Origin: Methanoregulaceae archaeon UBA467
GTDB taxonomy: Archaea; Halobacteriota; Methanomicrobia; Methanomicrobiales; Methanospirillaceae
Assembly: GCA_002503825.1 (NCBI GenBank)
Contig: DASP01000017.1
Coordinates: forward strand, 1 to 64,000
Direction of reading: 5' to 3'
DNA: 64,000 nt
The position numbers and the translations under genes are program-made. Below, in pieces: positions 8,186-17,222 of the stretch. The notes under the pieces are model-generated. The model was not told the origin of the DNA, searched no databases, and saw only the letters and a list, made by a program, of their open reading frames with translations. Position 1 is the first letter of the stretch. Each line of letters opens with the position of its first letter.

Positions 8186-9043
8186 ATGGAGACGTGTACA
8201 AAAGCTGCAGAACTGCTCGGGGTGGAGGATGTAAGGTTCATTGAACCTTCCTTTTCCGATCTCCCTGATGAATCGTTCACATTCCTGATGCTGGAGATCG
8301 AGGGTGACCAGGGACGACTCCTGGTCGACGAAGAATCCGATCCCATTGCGCTCGCGGTGCATACCGGGGCCGGGTGGCTTGCCGGCTCATTTCACCTCCG
8401 TTCACCCACCGGTCCAATCATAGAATATTTCGAGGATCTCGGCGGCGACATCTACCAGGAGAACCGCTCCGCCTGGGAATCTGCAGTCAGGGAATATTAC
8501 AGTAAAATCCTTGCCCGCATGGTCACCCCGGCACTCGAGGACCTCAACCCTGCACGGACCGCTCAGGTCCGGGAGCTCCTTTCCGAGTACAGGAATGACC
8601 TTGCCGGGACGACATGCATCGACTGCTGCTGCGGCTCTGGTGTCGGCTCGCTCGTCCTCAGGGAAACGGGCTATTCTGTCGTATCGTACGACAACGATCC
8701 TGCGCTGCTCTCGCTTGGCCTGCAGAGCGGCAGGCTCCTTCCTGGCGAGACCATGCATATCGACGCGACACGGGCAGGGGATTATATTGACGGCGCTGAC
8801 TGTGGGCTCGGGCTCATGTTCGGAGAGATCAACGAGTTCAACAGGGAACTCTGGGAGGGGATAACTACAGAACTTGTCGCTCTGACCTCCCGTTCCATCA
8901 TCACCGTCGGGACTGAAAAAGAGGCTTTTATCATCGAAGAATGGGTACGTGACCTCGACTGCAGCGTCATGATCTCAGAAAACCGGCGTGACCCGATCTA
9001 TGACCGCTGGGTGTGCAGGATACAGAGAAATGACATCAGCTGA
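8186..9043 (+). CDS. SAM-dependent methyltransferase-like protein
   Basis: A 285-residue protein. A Rossmann-type SAM-binding motif I (CIDCCCGSGVGSLVL, about residues 148-162) is followed by SYDNDPALL, a typical motif II acidic loop. The N-terminal 130 residues are a separate domain of unknown family. The triple cysteine in motif I (CCC) is unusual. I cannot name a substrate. Some methanogens have such proteins among their conserved hypothetical genes. It follows apgM by 7 nt, so it is likely in the same transcript. Confidence 0.6.
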   Translation: METCTKAAELLGVEDVRFIEPSFSDLPDESFTFLMLEIEGDQGRLLVDEESDPIALAVHTGAGWLAGSFHLRSPTGPIIEYFEDLGGDIYQENRSAWESAVREYYSKILARMVTPALEDLNPARTAQVRELLSEYRNDLAGTTCIDCCCGSGVGSLVLRETGYSVVSYDNDPALLSLGLQSGRLLPGETMHIDATRAGDYIDGADCGLGLMFGEINEFNRELWEGITTELVALTSRSIITVGTEKEAFIIEEWVRDLDCSVMISENRRDPIYDRWVCRIQRNDIS

Positions 9044-9133
9044 TACAGCCCCGGTGAGGGATGAACATCAGGTCCCCGCATTATTCCCATTATTTTTTCT
9101 TCCTGTCGTCCTTAATGCAGGAATCCTGTTCCG

Positions 9134-9598
9134 ATGCGAATGACAGAGGATACGGCACATATGGAATTCTATCCCTCGCCCCGGCTCCGGATGCTCTATT
9201 CGCTCTGCCTGATCATTGTTGTATGGGGTGGTGTAGTGCCCTGCATGATCGTGCTCTCGCTCATCTCACCACCTGAATTCGTCCTTGCCGTGGCAGTGGC
9301 AGCGATGGCCATACTCATCGCGGTCTCGCAATGGATCCGGGCATATGTAGCCTCCATCAGGTATGTGCTCGATGATGAAGGCCTCATCTTCGGGAGCGGG
9401 GTGTGGCTGCACCGGTCCGGACGCATCCTTTTCAGCGATATCCAGGGGGTATCAATACGACCGGGGACGGGATCAAAACTATCAGGAACATTCACTCTTG
9501 TGCTCCATTTAAAGGGACAAAAGAGGTCTGAATTTATCATCAGGGGGTTAACCGAGCCGGAACGTATCCGTGATGCAATTGCAGGATACCTGTCATGA
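9134..9598 (+). CDS. Membrane protein with bacterial-type PH domain
   Basis: A 154-residue protein with two N-terminal membrane segments (about residues 20-43 and 47-70) and a C-terminal bPH2-like domain (about 75-150). Segments such as RYVLDDEGLIFGSGV and ILFSDIQGVSIRPG are typical of YdbS/YdbT-type PH domains, where a beta-barrel follows a membrane hairpin. The function is unknown. ATG at 9134 is used; an ATG two codons later is an alternative. Confidence 0.7.
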   Translation: MRMTEDTAHMEFYPSPRLRMLYSLCLIIVVWGGVVPCMIVLSLISPPEFVLAVAVAAMAILIAVSQWIRAYVASIRYVLDDEGLIFGSGVWLHRSGRILFSDIQGVSIRPGTGSKLSGTFTLVLHLKGQKRSEFIIRGLTEPERIRDAIAGYLS

Positions 9599-9700
9599 AT
9601 TCTCCCTTTTTCCGGCTACCACTAGAACCCCGATCTGCGAGGCAGCAGGGGCAGGAGTGATGCAGGAGTATAGATATTAAAAATTCAGGGACGGCCTGGT

Positions 9701-11746
9701 TTACCGTTTTCCAAGTTTTTTACGCTCGGGCTTCTCGCTGGTCCTGTCAGAACATTCCAGCTCCGCAAGGATCCCGATCGGGTCATCCATCGTTCTCACA
9801 AGCCTGGTAATTTCAAGGAGCCGTTCCACCCCGATGAAGTGTTCGGCCATTACCCGGCAGAGCGGGGTCACTTCTATTATACCGTCATGACGTTTTACGA
9901 GGTCATTATCCACAAGGACCGGCAGCACCAGCTCCATTGTCCCGACCATGGATGCGTTGATCTTTGCAAGGTCTCCCTCTTTCCCGTCGCATACAACCGC
10001 ATTTGCCACGTATTCCTCTGAGCTCTGCTCGATGTCGAAGTGCGGCGCCACCTCTTCCATCTCGCCCTTGAGAAGGCGAAGCGCCATCTCTTCTTCTGTG
10101 CCGCGTGATTCCCGGGAATAAGTCGCCCCCGGTTCCGCAAGAATGACAACCCGGCCGAGGTCGTGAAAATCGGGTCGTCCCGCACGGCCGGCCATCTGGT
10201 TGAACTCGCCCACTGAAAGCCACGAGATCCCCATTGCAAGTGAGTCAAAAAGGACCTGTGATGCCGGGAAGTCCACTCCGGCACCCAGTGCGGCAGTTGT
10301 TACCACCGCCTTTAATTTGCCCTTCAGGAACTTATTCTCAACTTCCCTCCGCTCCTGGGAGGTCAGGCCGGCGTGGTATGCCGCATACTTCGGCCCCAGT
10401 GCATCGGCAACGACATGGCACCGTGCCCGTGAATTGGTAAAGATAATCGTCTGGCCGTGAAACCCTTTCGACGAGACTTTCTTGTACTCTTCTTCGCAGA
10501 GTCGCTTGATAGTCGGAATTTTCTGCTTGTGCTCCAGAAAAATAAGGTACCGCTCCAGTGATACCGGCCGGTCGTCATACCGCACGAGCGTGGCGTTTAA
10601 TTTTTTTGCAAGCAGCTTGGGCAGGCCTATCGTTGCACTCAGGTAGAGAAACTGGGCGCGGGGAGCGAGGTACTTGAGCCGTGCAACCAGGCCGTCGAGC
10701 CTGTGGCCGCGGTCCTTGTCCTCGAGCATCTGGACCTCGTCAATGACCACCGTCCCGATTTTTGAGAGTTTTTTCCCAGACCTGATCATGTGGTCGACTC
10801 CTTCATAGGTCCCCACGACAATCGGAGAATGGGTATTCCGGTCGCCGACCGGCCGGTTTTCCGGCAGCCGGATCCTGCTCTTCCCGATCATGATCCCTGC
10901 ACCGGCAATCTCCCGGTATCGCTCGTCGAACCGCTGGTACTTCTGCACTGCAAGTGCGACGAGCGGGACCAGGAAAAGGGTCTGGCCCCGGCCTTCCATG
11001 TAATTCTTGAGCCCGGCCATCTCACCGATAAATGTCTTGCCGCTCGCTGTTGCAGAGACCACGAGCAGGTCTTTTCCGTAAAGCAACCCGGCATCCACCG
11101 CCATCTGCTGGGCCGGCATCAGGGTCTCGACACCGCATGCGTCCACAAACGATCTCGGAAGCGGGAGTTCCTCAAGTTTCTGGGTTTTCTGCACCGGATG
11201 AGCTTCGAGGCGGTCAAAGAGAGCCTGCTTTGACCCGGTCTTTTCCGGCTCAAGACTTGCGATAATCTTGTCCATATCCCTGAACTTACGCAGCAGTTCG
11301 TCCATGTGGCCCATGGCGGAACGCCCCACCCGGCCCATATGAGCAATCTCGCGCCTGAGTTCCCGGCGGGCGCAGTCAAAACAGATATGCTCGGAACCGC
11401 GGTACAATACCGAGGTCTTACGGTCAAGAGGAGTCACGCGGTCGTCCATGAGACAGATCCGGCAAAGCCCCGCCATTTTGTAAGGGACCTGGAAGCCTTT
11501 CAGAAATTCCTCGAAGGTCTCGTCCCTGCCCGTTAAGAAGACCTCTGATTTCCGCAGGGACAGGATCAGCTCTTTTGTAGGGGTATGTTTGAACTGGTGT
11601 TTTGTTCCCCATCGAAGACGGTACCCTTCAGGGCGTATGCCTTTGGGTGTTGCCGACAGTTCAGTGACCCCTGTTCCCCTGACAACCCGATCATCAAAAA
11701 ATAAAAGTTTATAGTTCCCCCTCTGGGGATGCACGATGATCTTCAT
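9701..11746 (-). CDS. DEAD/DEAH-box helicase with DUF5814-like N-terminus
   Basis: A 681-residue SF2 helicase. An N-terminal region of about 200 residues holds a four-cysteine zinc knuckle (CRIC near 145, then CFDC near 171) and resembles the archaeal DUF5814 region. The motor follows: Walker A SATASGKT, DEVQ box IDEVQML, motif III LSATIG, and motif VI MAGRAGRP. The Ski2/Hel308-like motor suggests unwinding of DNA or RNA structures; the substrate is unknown. Its ATG overlaps the stop of the upstream regulator gene by 4 nt (ATGA), so the three genes from 13048 down to 9701 form one transcript. Confidence 0.85.
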   Translation of the reverse strand: MKIIVHPQRGNYKLLFFDDRVVRGTGVTELSATPKGIRPEGYRLRWGTKHQFKHTPTKELILSLRKSEVFLTGRDETFEEFLKGFQVPYKMAGLCRICLMDDRVTPLDRKTSVLYRGSEHICFDCARRELRREIAHMGRVGRSAMGHMDELLRKFRDMDKIIASLEPEKTGSKQALFDRLEAHPVQKTQKLEELPLPRSFVDACGVETLMPAQQMAVDAGLLYGKDLLVVSATASGKTFIGEMAGLKNYMEGRGQTLFLVPLVALAVQKYQRFDERYREIAGAGIMIGKSRIRLPENRPVGDRNTHSPIVVGTYEGVDHMIRSGKKLSKIGTVVIDEVQMLEDKDRGHRLDGLVARLKYLAPRAQFLYLSATIGLPKLLAKKLNATLVRYDDRPVSLERYLIFLEHKQKIPTIKRLCEEEYKKVSSKGFHGQTIIFTNSRARCHVVADALGPKYAAYHAGLTSQERREVENKFLKGKLKAVVTTAALGAGVDFPASQVLFDSLAMGISWLSVGEFNQMAGRAGRPDFHDLGRVVILAEPGATYSRESRGTEEEMALRLLKGEMEEVAPHFDIEQSSEEYVANAVVCDGKEGDLAKINASMVGTMELVLPVLVDNDLVKRHDGIIEVTPLCRVMAEHFIGVERLLEITRLVRTMDDPIGILAELECSDRTSEKPERKKLGKR

Positions 11747-12552
11747 GAAGCGACCAGGTCATGGATCTGATACGCAAGGCCGACGCTTTCCAGCCTCTTT
11801 AAAAAGTCGGTGAACTCCTCGTCCACTATGATGAGAGCACAGTTGATCCCGTGAAATGCTGCCTCGATAACACCTTCTCTTGAACCAAAGAACATATCCG
11901 GTTTCCTCCCGGCTGCCACCAGTGCGATATACGCCTCAAGTCCCACTGCGGCAACCATGGAAGCCTTTGCAATAACATCCTGCAGCAGGCGTATATCCAC
12001 TCTCCGTGAGCCGCCCCTCTGGATCCTCGGAACCTTGCAGACGTGAACCATCCCTTCTGAATGATCGATGATGCCGTTCAGACGTGCAACCCCTACGTCC
12101 TCACCAGCCTTTGCATCGTGGATAACGGTCCCCATTGCACTCTTTTCTTCTTTTCCGGCATAGAGCCAGCCGTCTTTCATGTAGACCCCGACTTCGTCAC
12201 CCTCGGATAAACCGGCGTCAGCGAGCGCCGTCCAGACCGATACCTGCTGGATAATATCCCTGCGTATATGACGTGCATAGGCCTCGAGTGCCTCTGCATT
12301 ATTCAGCACCCATTCGATCCCGCTCCGGGTAACATCATAACGGCCACGCCCGTGAGCAGCAACCATTCCCTCGTCGACGAGCTCCCTGATATATTCTGAT
12401 ACTGCCTGCGGGGTCACCCCGAGCTTTTCCGCGATCTCCTGCTGCCTGACTGCAGGCTGGTGTTCGGCTATCTCTACCAGAATCTGGAGACGTGTTACTT
12501 CCCGTTTGCTTCGCAAAATAGTATACAGGGGGTCCTTACTGACTTCTGTCAA
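11743..12552 (-). CDS. Winged-helix transcriptional regulator with C-terminal sensor-like domain (DUF7839-like)
   Basis: A 269-residue protein. Residues about 15-80 form a MarR-like winged helix, with QQEIAEKLGVTPQAVSEYIREL as helix-turn-helix and a GRGRYDVTRSG wing. The remaining 180 residues form a conserved archaeal domain of unknown ligand. It contains a VYMKDGWLYAG segment and, near the end, AAFHGINCALIIVDEEFTDFL. It overlaps the upstream regulator by 17 nt and the helicase by 4 nt. The tight coupling suggests that it works with or controls the helicase. Confidence 0.72.
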   Translation of the reverse strand: MTEVSKDPLYTILRSKREVTRLQILVEIAEHQPAVRQQEIAEKLGVTPQAVSEYIRELVDEGMVAAHGRGRYDVTRSGIEWVLNNAEALEAYARHIRRDIIQQVSVWTALADAGLSEGDEVGVYMKDGWLYAGKEEKSAMGTVIHDAKAGEDVGVARLNGIIDHSEGMVHVCKVPRIQRGGSRRVDIRLLQDVIAKASMVAAVGLEAYIALVAAGRKPDMFFGSREGVIEAAFHGINCALIIVDEEFTDFLKRLESVGLAYQIHDLVAS

Positions 12553-13048
12553 GGAGCACCAGTCCCTGCCCTTTCACATCGAGATGGGGGATCCTCTTTG
12601 CCAGCCCCTTGATAAATACGGGGCTCACCCCGAATTTGCGTGCAATGTCATTAATGGAGGTATTTCCGCATTTCAGCTCTTCTTCCACCTGTTCAACCAT
12701 CACCCGCAGGCTCTCGTCATTTGACATCGAGATATACAGCAGGTCAGAAAGATCGGTAAAATTACACTGGAAATTTGCCCTGAACTTGTTATAGGTCGCC
12801 TTAAATTCCTTGATCGGATTACTCCCGGGTTTCGGCATCCTCCATTGTTCCTCGATAAGATTCCCTTTCTTAAGTATCAGAAGACACTCCGGGATTCCGT
12901 CATACGAAATCTGCTCGCAGAGCTCCTCCTCGGTCATCCAAGACTTGTTCAACAGATCGTATATCTGTTTATACGTAGCGTTATGAAATGTAAGGAGCAA
13001 AGGGACAAGCTCCACTGGATCATTCACTATCCTGATATGGCCGGTCAA
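12536..13048 (-). CDS. ArsR-like winged-helix regulator
   Basis: A 170-residue predicted DNA-binding protein starting with TTG at 13048. An N-terminal winged helix (about 20-75: YKQIYDLLNKSWMTEEEL) is followed by a linker. A second helix-turn-helix-like segment near residues 128-155 reads INDIARKFGVSPVFIKGLAKR. A TATA-like box near 13062-13069 would put transcription start close to the TTG, suggesting a leaderless message. It heads the regulator-regulator-helicase operon and faces hypF. Confidence 0.65.
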   Translation of the reverse strand: MTGHIRIVNDPVELVPLLLTFHNATYKQIYDLLNKSWMTEEELCEQISYDGIPECLLILKKGNLIEEQWRMPKPGSNPIKEFKATYNKFRANFQCNFTDLSDLLYISMSNDESLRVMVEQVEEELKCGNTSINDIARKFGVSPVFIKGLAKRIPHLDVKGQGLVLLDRSQ

Positions 13049-13105
13049 AAGTAAAACCCTATGAATATATGGCGCTATAAATCAATAAATTTTTGTAGGA
13101 ATCTG

Positions 13106-15334
13106 ATGCAGAGGAGCGGGAGGATACGGGTTAAGGGAATCGTCCAGGGGGTCGGTTTTCGCCCGTTTGTATATGCAAACGCGACCCGTCTTGGTATCAG
13201 CGGCCGGGTAAAGAACCTCGGGAGCGAAGTAGAGATTGTCGCCGCCGGGGATCGTTTTTCTGAATTCGTCGAAGCGGTCCGGCACGGCCCTCCGATGGCC
13301 CGTATCGACAGCATCGTGGTAGAGAGATTCGAAAGGGATATTCCGGACGGATTTGTAATTCTCCCGAGCAGCGAAGGGTCGCTCACCGGCATGATCCCGC
13401 CTGACATTGCAACCTGTGACGAATGCATTGCTGATATTGAACAGAACAGGGGGCGGTACCGTGATTACTGGTGCACCTCCTGCGTGAACTGCGGACCCCG
13501 CTACAGCATTATCCGCACCCTTCCGTACGACCGCGAACGGACTTCAATGTCCTCATTTGCCATGTGTCCCTCCTGCGAGGCTGAATATGGCGATCCGGCC
13601 TGCCGGAGGCACCATGCCCAGACCATTGCCTGCGCCGCGTGCGGTCCGCGTCTCCGTCTCCTCGATACAAAAGGAAACAAAGTGGACTGCAGCGAACCGG
13701 TACGTGAAACTGCAGGCCTTCTCGACAACGGATCCATCATTGCAATAAAAGGGATCGGGGGATTCCACTTTGCCTGTACCGAAGAATCTGCGCATGAGCT
13801 GAAACAGCGGCTCGGAAGGACTGAGCAGCCTCTCGCGGTCATGGTCAGGCCCGGTTATATCGACCGTGTCGCAGACGTATCCGCTGGTGACCGGCTCATG
13901 CTGGAGAGCTGCCAGCGACCGATTGTCGTCCTGACAAAGCGTGATCCGACTTCACATGCATCGATCAGCAACCTCCATACCATAGGGTGCATGCTTCCTT
14001 ACACCGGATTACACCACCTTCTCTTCCACCACCTGAAGCATCCGGTGCTGGTGATGACCAGTGCGAATATACCGGGTTACCCGATGATAACAGACATCGG
14101 TCATGCCATGGCACGGATGTCGGAAAATGTCGATTTTTTCCTTGACAATGACCGGGTCATAGTGAACCGCTGTGACGATTCTGTTGTCAGGGACGGGTAT
14201 ATTATCCGTCTTTCGCGGGGTATCGCCCCGAAGCGGACTCCGGTCGACCTGGGTGATCGCTGTATCCTCGGGGTGGGCCCGGAGCTCAATTCAAACGTTA
14301 CCATCTATTCGCAGGGTTTCTGCACCACCTCGCCTCACATCGGAAACGTAAGAAATCCCCAGACATACGAATACCTGAAGGAGACAACGGAAAAACTGGG
14401 TGGCCTGCTCGGTGCGGGATACGATATCATCGCACACGATGCCCACCCGCAGTTCCTTTCCACGCGGTACGCAAGGGAGCTTGCAGCTGAATCAGGGGCC
14501 GAACTGGTGCCGGTCCAACATCATAAGGCCCACATCGCCTCTGTCACGATGGACCCCTGTATCGGGATTGCGATAGACGGTGTCGGATACGGCGACGACG
14601 CGACGATCTGGGGTGGGGAGATATTTACCGGCAAAGTGCCGGACATTGAACGGACCGGCCATCTCGAGGTGGTGCCGATGCCGGGCGGTGACCTTGCAAC
14701 CCGGTTCCCCGAACGGATGCTGTACGGGATACTGCAGGAAGATGATGTATCAGAACTCTTATCGCGCCGTGGATGGACCGATATCGAGCTTGGAGTCCTT
14801 GAGCGGCAGCTCTCACAGGGGATCAATGTCGCAATGACCAGCAGTACCGCACGAGTTCTCGACGCATGCGCGGCCCTTTTGGGGATTTGCCGTGAAAAAA
14901 CCTATGACGGGGAACCTGCCATGAAACTCGAATCATGGGCCGCTGGGGGAAAACCGCGTTCATGGGACCTCGAATATACCCGGTCGGGGCATTGCGACAT
15001 ACTTTCCACGCAGTCCCTCTGCAGGCAGGCGCTTGAATTGTTCCTCCGGGCAGATGAAGATGACTCGCGGGCACTGATGGATATCGCAGCCTCGTTCCAG
15101 TTTAATCTCGCACGGGGCATCGCCGCGCTTGCAATACACTCAGCCCGTGCCGCTCACATACGTCATGTCGCCCTCAGCGGGGGCGTCGCAATCAATTACG
15201 CTATCAGGGAGACCATCAGGGACCAGCTGAATGCAGCCGGCCTCGAGCTTCTGCTGAACCCCGAATATCCCTTTGGTGACGGGTGCATCTCGTACGGGCA
15301 GTGCCTGTATGCAGGGGTCCTTAAGAAAGAGTGA
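13106..15334 (+). CDS. hypF: Carbamoyltransferase HypF, [NiFe]-hydrogenase maturation
   Basis: A 742-residue enzyme that makes the carbamoyl precursor of the cyanide ligands of [NiFe]-hydrogenases. Domains in order: acylphosphatase-like (VKGIVQGVGFRPF, about 5-90), paired zinc fingers (CDEC, CVNC, CPSC, CAAC, about 103-190), a YrdC-like domain (about 200-385), and a Kae1-like C-terminal domain (VQHHKAHIAS near 470). I chose the ATG at 13106, preceded by a TATAAAT box at 13074-13080, over an ATG 15 codons upstream, since the family begins just before the RIRVKG segment. It stands alone here without other hyp genes. Confidence 0.93.
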   Translation: MQRSGRIRVKGIVQGVGFRPFVYANATRLGISGRVKNLGSEVEIVAAGDRFSEFVEAVRHGPPMARIDSIVVERFERDIPDGFVILPSSEGSLTGMIPPDIATCDECIADIEQNRGRYRDYWCTSCVNCGPRYSIIRTLPYDRERTSMSSFAMCPSCEAEYGDPACRRHHAQTIACAACGPRLRLLDTKGNKVDCSEPVRETAGLLDNGSIIAIKGIGGFHFACTEESAHELKQRLGRTEQPLAVMVRPGYIDRVADVSAGDRLMLESCQRPIVVLTKRDPTSHASISNLHTIGCMLPYTGLHHLLFHHLKHPVLVMTSANIPGYPMITDIGHAMARMSENVDFFLDNDRVIVNRCDDSVVRDGYIIRLSRGIAPKRTPVDLGDRCILGVGPELNSNVTIYSQGFCTTSPHIGNVRNPQTYEYLKETTEKLGGLLGAGYDIIAHDAHPQFLSTRYARELAAESGAELVPVQHHKAHIASVTMDPCIGIAIDGVGYGDDATIWGGEIFTGKVPDIERTGHLEVVPMPGGDLATRFPERMLYGILQEDDVSELLSRRGWTDIELGVLERQLSQGINVAMTSSTARVLDACAALLGICREKTYDGEPAMKLESWAAGGKPRSWDLEYTRSGHCDILSTQSLCRQALELFLRADEDDSRALMDIAASFQFNLARGIAALAIHSARAAHIRHVALSGGVAINYAIRETIRDQLNAAGLELLLNPEYPFGDGCISYGQCLYAGVLKKE

Positions 15335-15819
15335 CCCGGGCAGGCGCATAATTCTCATTTTTTCAGAAAAAAACCGGCTCTGTTGAATCCTTCCTGTTCT
15401 CCTGCCATTCTACTTTCGCCGCACTCCTCATCGTGATACTCCCGGGGCTCATATCCCGTCGTATGTGTGCGTCTCCAAATGCGACAGGGTCCGTGCTAAT
15501 TTCTTTAAAAAAACAGGATCCCTGTCCCTCTCAACCCGTCCTGAAGACGGTCCGGTATCAGGGCGGGGCAGGGCCGGGGTGCAACCCCAGCTGTCAGAAA
15601 ATTGTATTGAACACGTTTTATTGGAATAAGTATGTCAACAGAGCGAAAAAATTATTGAAAAAGGGCAGGACGTTTGATTTGAACTTATACGGCAGCTTTG
15701 ACCCTTTTTTCATGAGGCCATATATGAGCGCCGGTATAGACCGGGGACTCGCCTGTTTTTTATAGGATCAACGACGAACCCTAATGTGCCATGCTAAGAC
15801 ATAGCATAGGGGGTACATT
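15335..15819. other. Long intergenic region with hairpins and promoter
   Basis: No convincing gene. The GC-rich left part holds three hairpins: 15483-15492 with 15516-15526 (10 bp, one bulge), 15536-15550 (5 bp) and 15576-15588 (5 bp, GCA loop). From about 15598 the sequence becomes A/T-rich, ending in a TATA box near 15757-15764 for the transporter operon. A 25-nt motif at 15376-15400 recurs at 52021 and, weaker, at 42228. A 110-codon open frame at 15433-15765 has no family look and unusual composition. Confidence 0.5.
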
Positions 15820-15820
15820 A
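15782..15820 (+). promoter_or_regulatory. Inverted repeat over the start region of the transporter operon
   Basis: An inner palindrome (15791-15796 with 15802-15807, 5-nt loop) sits within an outer pairing (15782-15790 with 15812-15820). As RNA the hairpin would hide the AGGGGG ribosome-binding site and the A of the ATG at 15820. A TATA box near 15757-15764 predicts transcription start around 15785, so the inner part could instead be a DNA operator over the start site. Confidence 0.4.
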
Positions 15821-17163
15821 TGAGATATGCAGTTCTGTTTCTTGCGGTAATGCTTATCGCAACCGCACTCATCACCGGCTGTACACAACAGCAGGCAGCA
15901 GTAGGCACCAGCCATCAGCAGGCAGCAGCTTCCAACGGTGAGATAAAGATCGGTGTAGTGGCTTCATTAACGGGTCCTGCCAGTAATGTCGGCAAGAATA
16001 TGTGGCAGTCCGCATCGCTCGCTGCAGACGAGATCAATGCAGATGGCGGCGTATATGTGAAATCATTCAACGGAAACGTGCCGGTCATGCTGATCCAGGG
16101 AGACGATGAATCCACACGTGAAGGTGGCCAGAAAGCGGTCACCAAGCTGATTACCGATGATAAAGTAGATATTGTCGTCGGAGGATACTCGAGCGCGGTC
16201 ACCTCTGCATACGAACAGACCATTGCAGAGCATAAGATTCCCTTCGTGGTCACCGGTGCATCGAGCCCCATCATCACCCACCGTGACGACATCGATACCA
16301 GCACGGTTTTCCACCACTGTCCGACAACCGACGCATACGGCCAGTACACCACCCTGTTCATCGATCAGACCGTACGACCGGCCATCAATGCAAAGTTCAG
16401 TTTCCCTGAAACAAGGCCCCTGCGCCTTGCAGTCATCTACCAGGACAGTCCCTTCGGGAAAGGTGTGCTCACGGCAGTACAGGACACGATTGCTCAAAAT
16501 AACCTGAATATCGAAGTCGTTGCAGAGCAGAGTTACAAGATGGGAGAGAGCGACTTCAGGACACCGCTGACGGTCATCAAGGCTGCTGACCCGGACGTTG
16601 TCTATGCAGTGGCATTCCCGAATGAAGTGGGCCAGATGCTGCCCCAGGCACGACGCGATGTCGGACTGAACACCATCTTCGCCGTTCCCGAGAATAACGA
16701 CGCCCCTGAATATTACAAGGCAATCGGAAAATATGGTGAAGGCTCCGTCATAGAGAGCCGTTTCTCGCCATACACGGCACCCGCAGGAAGTATCGATACC
16801 GCCCAGAACACGTTTAAGGAAGATTACAAGGCCAAATATGGCAACTACCCGGACATGATGGGTGCATCGACCTACGAAGGAGTGTACATTGCTGTCCAGG
16901 CGATTGAAAATGCCGGGACGACCGATAAGGCGGCGGTAAAGCAGGCGCTTGATACCATTAATATGCCCCAGATTATCGAAGCAATGAAAGACGGTACAAT
17001 CTCCTTCTCAAAGGACCACCGCGAATCGCAGTTCGATCTCTGGATAGAGCAGCTTTCCATCGACCAGGCTGCCGGAGAATGCAGGCCCCATATAGTCTGG
17101 CCTGATAACCTGAAAGTGACTGAATTCGTGCTTCCCGACTGGTACCAGCCCGGAAACACCTAA
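15820..17163 (+). CDS. ABC transporter substrate-binding lipoprotein, branched-chain amino acid type
   Basis: A 447-residue periplasmic-binding-protein type I. The signal peptide ends in the lipobox ALITGC (Cys21). The mature part starts at about residue 43 with IKIGVVASLTGPASNVGKN, the usual opening of LivJ/LivK-like receptors, followed by the DESTREGGQKAVTKLI segment. It should capture ligand outside the membrane for the permeases encoded next. The ligand could be leucine-type amino acids or another small amide; sequence alone does not tell. Start ATG has AGGGGG at 15808-15813. Confidence 0.88.
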   Translation: MRYAVLFLAVMLIATALITGCTQQQAAVGTSHQQAAASNGEIKIGVVASLTGPASNVGKNMWQSASLAADEINADGGVYVKSFNGNVPVMLIQGDDESTREGGQKAVTKLITDDKVDIVVGGYSSAVTSAYEQTIAEHKIPFVVTGASSPIITHRDDIDTSTVFHHCPTTDAYGQYTTLFIDQTVRPAINAKFSFPETRPLRLAVIYQDSPFGKGVLTAVQDTIAQNNLNIEVVAEQSYKMGESDFRTPLTVIKAADPDVVYAVAFPNEVGQMLPQARRDVGLNTIFAVPENNDAPEYYKAIGKYGEGSVIESRFSPYTAPAGSIDTAQNTFKEDYKAKYGNYPDMMGASTYEGVYIAVQAIENAGTTDKAAVKQALDTINMPQIIEAMKDGTISFSKDHRESQFDLWIEQLSIDQAAGECRPHIVWPDNLKVTEFVLPDWYQPGNT

Positions 17164-17222
17164 CCAATTATATTTCTTTGTAATGCCGGAAGACTAAAAA
17201 GAACAATCATCAGAACTCAACC

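Noticed and set aside
15433..15765. A 110-codon frame in the hypF-transporter gap
   Set aside because: No family look, spans the hairpin block and promoter, and composition shifts midway.
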